A stretch of 5,423 nucleotides of DNA from JAENWH01 sp038248745 (GTDB taxonomy: Bacteria > Bacillota > Clostridia > Peptostreptococcales > Anaerovoracaceae). This document shows positions 1 through 4,402 of this stretch, piece by piece. A model generated the notes under the pieces. That model made no database searches. It was given only the letters and a program-made list of their open reading frames with translations, and was not told the DNA's origin. The position numbers were made by a program, and so were the translations under genes. Each line of letters starts with the position of its first letter. Positions within the stretch are counted from its first letter, which is position 1. The stretch lies in NCBI GenBank assembly GCA_038248745.1, contig JBBRXC010000107.1, positions 1 through 5,423 of the forward strand, in the 5' to 3' direction.

Positions 1-41
1 TCCGTTTCGTGAGGCGAACCCGTGTTAGCGGTTGATTTTTT

Positions 42-833
42 TTATTTTTCCCCATATCGACCCCACAGGTAAAGGATTGAATCAAGATGGTAAGGAGTTA
101 TTCCTATTGAATCAGCAATTTTTTGAGACAATATGAAACTCTCTTTCGGGTTTTGATCGCATTTCTTTAAATGAGAAATTAGTTCTGGAAATTCTTTCCG
201 GAAATGATGATCGACTTTAACATATCTTGTAAAGCCTATCTCTTTAAAAAAATCGCAGACTAAAACAGGGCCAAGATTATAAATCGGAACGGAAAAGTTC
301 TTTGCTAAATTCCACATTTCAGATGGAGAAGTAACATTCTCTATTTTTTGGTAGAAGGGATCCAGACCATTTTTTATTTCTTCTGAAAGTTGTTTTGATC
401 CTGAAATCAAGACAGAAATGATTCTTGGTTTAGGCTGATTGCTTGAAAGGTCATAATTTTCCTTTGCCTGTATTCTTGAGGCTAATTTGAATAGAGATTC
501 TGGGTACCAGTTTGAATCCTTGAAAAATGCGCCGTCATCAAATGCTCTACTTAAAGCAATATGAATAGTGTCCCTCATGGGAATATTTTTAATAAACGAA
601 GCAAGATATCTTCGAAGTATTGCATAACTAAAAGCACTTGTACAGAATTGTTTAGTCAAGGTTATTGCATCTGCTGGACGAGAAGGAGTATCCCATTTTT
701 CAAGAATCGATTGAATACGAATTCTTTCGGATGGAATCATAGTGAAAGTGTTTTCGTACGATCTCTCAATAAGAATTGTCCTTCTTCTGTCAATTTCAAT
801 CTGAATTTTCTTGTACAGGTCTAGATTATCCAT
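42..833 (-). CDS. Hypothetical protein, possible divergent HhH-GPD/DNA-glycosylase-like
   Basis: This 263-residue reading frame has an ATG at 831-833 and a TAA at 42-44. I do not recognise it as a named protein. The N-terminal half (about 1-130) is charged and predicted helical by eye. It has no signal peptide or membrane segment, so it should be cytoplasmic. The C-terminal part carries the most informative pattern: YNLGPVL at 185-191, followed by VKVDHHF at 206-211. This resembles the 'L-G-x-x-x-A ... V-D-x-H' arrangement of helix-hairpin-helix base-excision glycosylases (EndoIII/OGG type), where the Asp is catalytic; D208 would be its counterpart. The stretch TPYHLDSILYLWG near the end also fits the last helix of such folds. 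There is no Cys cluster for an iron-sulfur centre. The gene is co-oriented with the HNH gene but separated by about 650 bases, so they are probably not one operon. A structure-level comparison could overturn the family guess. Confidence 0.8.
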   Translation of the reverse strand: MDNLDLYKKIQIEIDRRRTILIERSYENTFTMIPSERIRIQSILEKWDTPSRPADAITLTKQFCTSAFSYAILRRYLASFIKNIPMRDTIHIALSRAFDDGAFFKDSNWYPESLFKLASRIQAKENYDLSSNQPKPRIISVLISGSKQLSEEIKNGLDPFYQKIENVTSPSEMWNLAKNFSVPIYNLGPVLVCDFFKEIGFTRYVKVDHHFRKEFPELISHLKKCDQNPKESFILSQKIADSIGITPYHLDSILYLWGRYGEK

Positions 834-994
834 TTTCTTGTTTTAGTTGTAGCTAAGTCCTTTATATGTGCACTAAAGGTAAATAATATATCCCTCTTCC
901 AGGAGTCTTTGTTCTCTTTTTGGTGTTTATGAATACTATGTTAGCATTATTCAAAGATTATCAAAAGGACTGTGGATCTCTGTAATAATTGCCG

Positions 995-1258
995 TCAAAA
1001 TTGCTTGATATAGTTTCCGGATCTGCCGTGGATCGCTCCGGGACCCGCTAAATAACGGCCGTCATTTTTGCCAGGGAGCAAAAATGTATAATCAATCATT
1101 TCGGCATGGGCTTTTGCGGGCGAAATGGTAGCGACCAGCACCTTTAATGCATTGAAAAAATTCTTAATCAATGTTTTTTCCCCTATAAACTTCTTGAAAA
1201 TGACAAAAACAAAATCAAACGGAAAAAAGAAAAAGCAAGAGCAAAAAGAATTAAACAC
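995..1258 (-). CDS. Doubtful small ORF, unknown
   Basis: This 87-codon frame ends with TGA at 995-997. The first 25 residues are a run of Phe, Val and Ile that is simply the antisense of a Lys-rich plus-strand sequence, so the given start is doubtful. From about residue 43 onward the composition becomes ordinary, with ATISPAKAHAEMIDYTF and then a Gly-rich tail, GRYLAGPGAIHGRSGNYIKQF apart from its first residue. A shorter protein starting at the internal Met (residue 54) is conceivable. The hydrophobic beginning could be mistaken for a signal or membrane segment, but it lacks a convincing h-region and cleavage pattern. I recognise no family. It may be the C-terminal remnant of a larger gene, or chance. 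Confidence 0.2.
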   Translation of the reverse strand: MFNSFCSCFFFFPFDFVFVIFKKFIGEKTLIKNFFNALKVLVATISPAKAHAEMIDYTFLLPGKNDGRYLAGPGAIHGRSGNYIKQF

Positions 1259-1292
1259 AAGGGGGCGAGGCGACCGATTTTATAACTATTAG
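1200..1292 (+). CDS. Tiny Lys-rich ORF, unknown
   Basis: An ATG at 1200 opens a 30-codon frame ending at TAG 1290-1292. It encodes a strongly basic peptide: MTKTKSNGKKKKQEQKELN, followed by an Arg/Gly-rich end. It could be the broken start of a gene with a basic N-terminus. It is in the same frame as the protein-like fragment at 1320-1478, separated by the TAG. No ribosome binding site stands out. It may equally be chance in A-rich DNA. Confidence 0.15.
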   Translation: MTKTKSNGKKKKQEQKELNTRGRGDRFYNY

Positions 1293-1319
1293 ATTATTAA
1301 GAATATAAGAAATTTCTGT

Positions 1320-1478
1320 TTGAGATCTCGTCGAGGATCCACAGCTCCGGGATATCCTTTTCACGAATCCGGTGAAATTCTAAGATTCATTGAGCAGAAA
1401 AAACTCGACGCCAGAAAAATGCTTGAAAACGCCGCAGACTCCCACTTGTTGGGTGCCGTTGCGCACGAAACAATGAAT
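1320..1478 (+). pseudogene. Protein-like fragment truncated against the HNH gene
   Basis: The plus strand reads open here from a stop at 1290-1292 to TAA at 1503-1505. Between about 1335 and 1475 the translation looks like genuine protein: STAPGYPFHESGEILRFIE is followed by an amphipathic, Lys/Glu-rich helix (QKKLDARKMLENAADSHLL) and AVAHETMN. The last codons (from 1479) are antisense to the end of the HNH gene, so any real similarity must stop there. There is no ATG start; only a TTG at 1320 is available. I read it as an internal piece of a lost gene whose right side was replaced by the HNH gene. A faint resemblance to the 'YPF-x(4)-ELL' segment of iron-sulfur L-serine dehydratases was noticed but is too weak to name it. 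Confidence 0.3.
1446..1473. repeat. Inverted repeat just downstream of the HNH gene
   Basis: The arms TTGTT (1446-1450) and AACAA (1469-1473) enclose a second pair, GTGC (1453-1456) and GCAC (1463-1466), with a 2x2 mismatch between them and a six-base loop. It begins 5 bases beyond the HNH stop codon (minus-strand sense). No T-run follows on the minus strand, so it is not a standard intrinsic terminator, though it could protect the 3' end of the mRNA. It lies inside the protein-like plus-strand fragment and may be coincidental. Confidence 0.35.
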
Positions 1479-2273
1479 TTAGCGGTGTGCCAGCAGTTTA
1501 CGTAAATCTTCGACAGGGAGAGGGACTGGTGTATTTTTAACATGAACCATTGCATGACAGTTTGCACAAAGCAAAGCAATATCATCAAGCGTTGTTCTTG
1601 TCACACCCGAAGAAATTAGTTTGCAATGATGTGCGACGATGTAATCTTGTCCGATTTTGCCGTATGTTTTTCTAAAATTGAAACCACAAACTTCACAACA
1701 ATAATCTGAGTTGGCTTTTTTCGCTTGTATCAAAGCACGGTTACGACTCCGAAAAATCGCTTCTTTTCTATAAGTCTCGCCTTCAGTGGCTTCTACTTGC
1801 CGATTATATTCACTGACTTTTTCAACTTCGGCTTCTAATTTTTTCTCATCATCAGGAGAAAGTGGTTTCACGGTCCATTGTTCTGCGCCAAGAAGGATAT
1901 TTATTGCAGGAAACTCAGATACCCATTCCACTGGAACTTGGTGCGCCCAGGGGTCGCCATATGGGTCTACCAAACGAAACTTTGAGTCGAATTGATATGA
2001 ACCTTTCACAACTCCTTTACTTACAATCTTTGTCCCTTGCTTTACAAAGATAATATCGCCTGCTTTCATTTCATATGCGACTCGGCGCAAACTGACTTTT
2101 TGAGTTGAACTTAACTGTTTCCATAATTCTTCCGGTTCACCGTAAGAATATTGCGAAAGGTCAGTTTTAACGAGCGGTAAATACGTGATTGCGGCAATAC
2201 CCAGACGAAAGCAATCTGGCCACATTTCTTTTCCTTGATTTCCAGCACGAAACGACATTCTCCAAATTGCCAT
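1479..2273 (-). CDS. HNH endonuclease with N-terminal PUA/EVE-like domain
   Basis: This is a probable DNA endonuclease of 264 residues. The C-terminal third carries a zinc-supported HNH fold: C193-x2-C196 (CEVCGFNF), then the IVAHH motif (H215/H216), then LLCANCHAMVH with C236-x2-C239, N238, H240 and H244. The key residues of the ββα-metal site are therefore intact. The N-terminal ~100 residues start WRMSFRAGNQGKEMW and contain MKAGDIIFVKQG (69-80) and KGVVKGSYQF (86-95). This is the pattern of PUA/EVE-like domains, which in other HNH and Mrr/McrBC-type restriction enzymes read modified bases. A charged helical linker (about 138-185) joins the two. I infer a modification-sensing or restriction role. 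The frame extends 15 codons upstream to TTG at 2316-2318, but the ATG at 2271-2273 is preferred: the domain begins immediately after it and a GAGAG stretch lies 10 bases upstream. The gene is divergent from the mobilization side. Confidence 0.88.
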   Translation of the reverse strand: MAIWRMSFRAGNQGKEMWPDCFRLGIAAITYLPLVKTDLSQYSYGEPEELWKQLSSTQKVSLRRVAYEMKAGDIIFVKQGTKIVSKGVVKGSYQFDSKFRLVDPYGDPWAHQVPVEWVSEFPAINILLGAEQWTVKPLSPDDEKKLEAEVEKVSEYNRQVEATEGETYRKEAIFRSRNRALIQAKKANSDYCCEVCGFNFRKTYGKIGQDYIVAHHCKLISSGVTRTTLDDIALLCANCHAMVHVKNTPVPLPVEDLRKLLAHR

Positions 2274-2337
2274 CTTTGATTTCTCTCTTTTTACAAGATT
2301 ATGCTCGCAACCACCCAACTACTAAATAGGCTGCGAA

Positions 2338-2343
2338 ATTATA
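2338..2343 (-). promoter_or_regulatory. Possible TATAAT -10 box for the HNH gene
   Basis: The minus strand reads TATAAT here, 64 bases upstream of the preferred ATG. No good -35 hexamer lies 16-18 bases further upstream. A sigma70-like -10 would be atypical for Bacteroidota, and in AT-rich DNA it could be chance. Confidence 0.25.
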
Positions 2344-2406
2344 GTCTATTACTCGTTAGACATTTGTTTAATAAATTAATTATTAAATAGTTATGAAATA
2401 ATTCAT
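2344..2406. repeat. Cluster of three short palindromes in AT-rich DNA
   Basis: Three inverted repeats follow one another. GTCTA (2344-2348) pairs with TAGAC (2357-2361). TTTAATAA (2367-2374) pairs perfectly with TTATTAAA (2380-2387) around a five-base spacer. ATGAA (2393-2397) pairs with TTCAT (2402-2406). They sit between the divergent HNH gene and the possible small gene at 2465, where an operator could control either. The first two lie just upstream of the possible HNH -10 box. AT-rich sequence produces such repeats readily, so only the 8-bp pair is notable. Confidence 0.4.
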
Positions 2407-2464
2407 TTGAGTAAATACTGCAAAACAAAAATTTATAACTCTACAATAAAAGTAAAACTTTAAA

Positions 2465-2605
2465 ATGACAAAATATCCACCATTCCAAAAAAACAATGAA
2501 GAGAAAAATCAAACAGCATGGCAAGACCTAAACAATTATAGACCCTCAAACTTCCCTATAAGCTTTTTAGGGTGCACTGGCTGGCCGAGTTATTTCCCGT
2601 CCTGA
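2465..2605 (+). CDS. Possible small protein, 46 residues, unknown
   Basis: An ATG at 2465 opens a 46-codon frame ending at TGA 2603-2605. The peptide begins MTKYPPFQKNNEEKNQTAW, continues QDLNNYRPSNFPISFLGCTG and ends WPSYFPS. The first 33 residues have an ordinary soluble-protein composition. The last 15 are encoded at the start of the GC-richer hairpin region, and the stop lies inside the left arm of the 2587-2647 hairpin. That suggests either a small gene ending at the hairpin, or the 5' remnant of a longer gene interrupted by the arrival of the structured DNA. The leader is A-rich with no clear Shine-Dalgarno. I recognise no family. Confidence 0.35.
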   Translation: MTKYPPFQKNNEEKNQTAWQDLNNYRPSNFPISFLGCTGWPSYFPS

Positions 2606-2647
2606 TCTTGGGGTTTTTAAGGACCCCAATCAGGACGAGAATAACTC
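2587..2647. repeat. Long near-perfect hairpin (about 23 paired positions)
   Basis: GAGTTATT (2587-2594) pairs with AATAACTC (2640-2647). CGTCCTGAT (2598-2606) pairs with ATCAGGACG (2629-2637). TGGGGT (2609-2614) pairs with ACCCCA (2623-2628). Only a 3x2 internal mismatch and a two-base bulge separate the three blocks, leaving an eight-base loop. No T-run follows either arm, so it is not a standard terminator. It opens the structured region upstream of the mobilization operon, and long stems like this are common beside oriT, single-strand origins and element ends. Confidence 0.75.
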
Positions 2648-2693
2648 TACCGGTTTGCCACGGCTGTTTTATTCGCCCACGCCTTATGCTTTC

Positions 2694-2793
2694 ATCTTTT
2701 TCCCTTTTGCTCCTTACGGAGCGTTTCGGATGGGCCACCACGCAGCAAGCCGCAGGGTAGCTTTTGCCCGAAACGAAGTGAAGGGAAAAAGAT
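2694..2793. repeat. Nested inverted repeat with 13-bp perfect outer arms
   Basis: The outer arms ATCTTTTTCCCTT (2694-2706) and AAGGGAAAAAGAT (2781-2793) are perfect complements. Inside them, CGTTTCGG (2722-2729) pairs with CCGAAACG (2768-2775). Smaller stems also fit: GCTCC/GGAGC (2709-2722) and AAGC (2747-2750) with GCTT (2760-2763). The result is a branched cruciform-like fold of about 100 bases. Its arms and spacing make chance unlikely. Confidence 0.75.
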
Positions 2794-2794
2794 A

Positions 2795-2830
2795 GCAAGC
2801 GGGAACCTCACTTCGTGAGATTCTGCTTGC
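2795..2830. repeat. Inverted repeat GCAAGC...GCTTGC with inner stem
   Basis: GCAAGC (2795-2800) pairs with GCTTGC (2825-2830). CTCAC (2807-2811) pairs with GTGAG (2815-2819) around TTC, and AA (2804-2805) can pair with TT (2821-2822). The inner stem competes with another pairing: ACGAAGTGA (2773-2781) is a perfect complement of TCACTTCGT (2808-2816). Confidence 0.55.
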
Positions 2831-2842
2831 CCTCTACGAGGG
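2830..2842. repeat. Small hairpin CCCTC-tac-GAGGG
   Basis: CCCTC at 2830-2834 pairs with GAGGG at 2838-2842 around a three-base loop. It is the fourth structure in the series and directly abuts its neighbours. Confidence 0.45.
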
Positions 2843-2844
2843 GG

Positions 2845-2866
2845 AAACAGGGCTAAAGCCCTGTTT
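2845..2866. repeat. Perfect 9-bp hairpin with TAAA loop
   Basis: AAACAGGGC (2845-2853) and GCCCTGTTT (2858-2866) are perfect complements around TAAA. On the plus strand it is followed by AAGAAGAG, not a T-run, so it does not look like an intrinsic terminator in that direction. It closes the structured region before the promoter-like sequence of the mobilization operon. Confidence 0.7.
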
Positions 2867-2885
2867 AAGAAGAGAATACAATATT

Positions 2886-2915
2886 TTTGTTTTATGCTAA
2901 AAACAACTATATTTG
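2886..2915 (+). promoter_or_regulatory. Bacteroidota-type promoter for the mobilization operon
   Basis: TATATTTG at 2908-2915 matches the Bacteroidota -7 consensus TAnnTTTG at every fixed base. A TTTG at 2886-2889 lies 18 bases upstream, near where the -33 element is expected. Transcription would start around 2920, giving a leader of about 50 bases before the ATG at 2975. Its position between the hairpin field and the first mobilization gene supports it. The region is AT-rich, so a chance match is possible. Confidence 0.55.
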
Positions 2916-2974
2916 TTTAATGAATAACATTATTAAATATAATTATCTGATAATCAATTTAAAAAATAGTTACT

Positions 2975-3508
2975 ATGGCAACTATTAATGTGGATGAAGC
3001 CACCAGAGAGGACCTAAAGACGTATTGTAAAAAACAAGGAATTACCCAGGGCGATTTTGTAAAATATACCCTGACATATTTTCGAAAATCCGGGATCAAC
3101 CCGGCTGATCCGCCCGAGAGCGTGAAAGAAGAAATTGCAAAAATTGAAAAAAGAGTAAGTCAGCTCATAGGGTTTCAAAGGACCTTCGAACGAGATAACT
3201 TACTACCACTGCTCGAGGCGTTGACCAAAACCGAAGGAAAGATAGATCAGCATTTTTCAACCCTTCCCGAAATGCTTAGTGGTACGCTTAAAGAAGTTAC
3301 TACCATAAGTAAGTTGATAGCTAAACTCGAGCAGTCGATTAACAGCACACTGCGAAATCTATTCGACCAGTTTGGACAAAAACAAGAGACCATAGTCAGG
3401 CAGTACAAGGATCTGACGGATAAGGTTAATATTATCATGGAGCATGGCGCAGCCGTCGGGATGACAGGCAGCAGCATTATTGACCGTCACAGAAAACAAA
3501 ATAAATAG
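2975..3508 (+). CDS. BfmA/BtgA-family mobilization accessory protein
   Basis: This 177-residue protein resembles the BfmA/BtgA group of accessory mobilization proteins from Bacteroides-type mobile elements. These help place the relaxase on oriT. The first 40 residues (TINVDEATREDLKTYCKKQG, then TQGDFVKYTLTYFRKSG) fit a ribbon-helix-helix DNA-binding unit: a short β-strand, then two helices. The rest (about 48-155) is almost entirely charged or heptad-like helix (KEEIAKIEKRVSQL; LLEALTKTEGKI; ISKLIAKLEQSI), indicating a coiled coil used for dimerisation or for contacting the relaxase. A short Gly/Ser-containing tail follows. There is no signal peptide or membrane segment. The ATG at 2975 directly precedes the DNA-binding strand, so the start is well placed, although the leader has no Shine-Dalgarno. 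Only eight bases separate its stop from the relaxase ATG, so the two are almost certainly co-transcribed and may be translationally coupled. By analogy with other RHH accessory proteins it may also repress its own promoter. Confidence 0.85.
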   Translation: MATINVDEATREDLKTYCKKQGITQGDFVKYTLTYFRKSGINPADPPESVKEEIAKIEKRVSQLIGFQRTFERDNLLPLLEALTKTEGKIDQHFSTLPEMLSGTLKEVTTISKLIAKLEQSINSTLRNLFDQFGQKQETIVRQYKDLTDKVNIIMEHGAAVGMTGSSIIDRHRKQNK

Positions 3509-3516
3509 ATTAATCC

Positions 3517-4383
3517 ATGTTTATTAAGTTTGATAAACCGAAAACAGATAGCAAGGGCAAGCTTGCCAGCTCAGGGAGCTCGTCAGCTTTTGTGAACTAC
3601 CTGGGGAAAGAGGACGCAGTACATATTGAACAGGGACAGCAGCCTGAGCAATGGTTTAGTAATGGCCGGGATGAATGTCACCCTGCAGAGGTTAGGTCAG
3701 CTATCGACAGCGATCGCCAGGGCATTGGCAAAAATGAAGGCAAGTTTGCAACAGGAAGCATCAATCCTACAGAGCAGGAGTGGAAAGCCCTGGGAAATAC
3801 CGAGGCACAGCGGCTGGAGAACTTTAAGTCATGGATACAGAAAGATTTTAACCAGGAGTTCGCGGGGAACTTCAAGAAGCTTGACAAAGCGGGGAAGGAG
3901 GTAACAATAGAACCCGAAAACGTAAAAATGTACTACAAGGTTGAACACGACCGCTACTACAGCGGACGTGACCAGGAGGTAAAGACAGGATTGAAATTGC
4001 AGGGCGACCCCAAGGAGGGTTTTAACGTGCATTGTCATTTTATTGCAGGACGTAAAACGTCAGATGGTAGAAACCGAATCAGCCCGACCACCAACAACCG
4101 CAAGGAGTTTGACAGAGACAGATTAACCCTGAGAACAGAGCAGAGCTTCGACCAGAGAGCAGGCTACGACCGGCCGCTTAAAGAGTCCTACCAGTACATG
4201 AATACCATGAAAAACGGTACCGGATTGCAAAAATCGGAAATGTTACAGAAAGCCGTAACAGAAGAGCTTAATCCTGGAGTTCTGTTAAAAAGCAAAGATC
4301 TGGACAAATTAATTAGCCCGGAGAAGATCCTGGAGAAGGTTAAATTAATCCCGCCCAAACTATCAAGGGGACTGAGCATCTAA
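3517..4383 (+). CDS. DUF5712-type relaxase / mobilization nuclease
   Basis: This 288-residue protein matches the layout of DUF5712 mobilization proteins of Bacteroidota, the probable strand-nicking relaxases that work with BfmA-type partners. The recognisable order is: SSSAFVNYLGKED (22-33) with Y28 as a candidate catalytic tyrosine; QQPEQWFSNGRDECHPAEVR (41-60); a 'SINPTEQE' segment (81-88); MYYKVEHDRYYSGRDQEVK (138-156); FNVHCHFIAGRK (169-180); and the conserved end LKESYQYMNTMKNG (221-234). The H172-x-H174 pair in a hydrophobic strand, together with H144, is what a HUH-like metal site would look like; the family assignment is recognition, while the catalytic roles are inference. The family's C-terminal tail seems ordinary in length, so the protein looks complete. 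Cytoplasmic. It sits 8 bases after the accessory gene and 19 bases before the coupling-protein gene. Confidence 0.87.
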   Translation: MFIKFDKPKTDSKGKLASSGSSSAFVNYLGKEDAVHIEQGQQPEQWFSNGRDECHPAEVRSAIDSDRQGIGKNEGKFATGSINPTEQEWKALGNTEAQRLENFKSWIQKDFNQEFAGNFKKLDKAGKEVTIEPENVKMYYKVEHDRYYSGRDQEVKTGLKLQGDPKEGFNVHCHFIAGRKTSDGRNRISPTTNNRKEFDRDRLTLRTEQSFDQRAGYDRPLKESYQYMNTMKNGTGLQKSEMLQKAVTEELNPGVLLKSKDLDKLISPEKILEKVKLIPPKLSRGLSI

Positions 4384-4402
4384 ATGCGTTAAAACAGGAT
4401 TT

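Larger units (their letters stand above)
834..1478. other. Gene-poor interval with ORF fragments
   Basis: These roughly 645 bases contain no gene I can defend. From 834 to 994 the sequence is AT-rich and non-coding on both strands; it would hold the promoter of the downstream minus-strand gene, but the best match is only TACCTTTA (minus strand, 881-874), one base off the Bacteroidota -7 box, with no good upstream element. From 995 to 1258 there is a minus-strand ORF whose start is the antisense of a Lys-rich stretch. From 1320 to 1478 there is a protein-like plus-strand fragment. The interval looks like decayed or reshuffled material between two cargo genes. Confidence 0.6.
2587..2866. other. 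Structured non-coding region, candidate oriT
   Basis: About 280 bases of relatively GC-rich DNA, flanked on both sides by DNA with very few G or C bases, hold at least five inverted repeats in series: 2587-2647, 2694-2793 with internal stems, 2795-2830, 2830-2842 and 2845-2866. The block ends about 110 bases before the first mobilization gene. Transfer origins of Bacteroidota mobilizable elements usually lie beside the mobilization genes and consist of such repeats, so oriT is the leading explanation. An attachment or element end, a replication start or a structured RNA remain possible. Frames on both strands through this block (2556-2798 minus, 2572-2760 plus) have odd compositions and are not believed. 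No nic site can be identified by eye. Confidence 0.5.

Noticed and set aside
1..41. attC-like (integron cassette) site at the left edge: GTTAGCG with a bulged CG-rich stem, and TTAGCGGT repeated at 25-32 and 1479-1486 at the ends of both minus-strand genes
   Set aside because: The left arm would lie outside the window, GTTAGCG does not fit GTTRRRY, and the second copy is part of the HNH coding end without a matching attC fold. An 8-base match is too short to claim a cassette array.
561..824. Plus-strand ORF antisense to the 263-residue gene
   Set aside because: Shadow frame with Cys/Ser/Asn-rich composition and no recognisable domain; the opposite strand encodes the better protein.
967..1348. 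Imperfect inverted repeat (GGACTGTGGATCTC at 967-980 and GAGGATCCACAGCTCC at 1333-1348) as ends of a small insertion
   Set aside because: The match needs gaps, no target duplication or transposase-like frame lies between, and the core shared word is only nine bases.
2313..2361. ACCCAAC ... GTTAGAC as R''/R' of an attC site
   Set aside because: The two boxes are not complementary to each other, the span is shorter than known attC sites, and the interior does not form the required arms.
2556..2798. Overlapping ORFs on both strands (2556-2798 minus, 2572-2760 plus) through the hairpin field
   Set aside because: They run through long palindromes, which create open frames on both strands at once. 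Their compositions are unlike proteins and there is no ribosome binding site.
2845..2866. Intrinsic terminator
   Set aside because: The stem is good, but no T-run follows on the plus strand, and the minus-strand side is followed by C-rich sequence. It fits better as part of the hairpin series.
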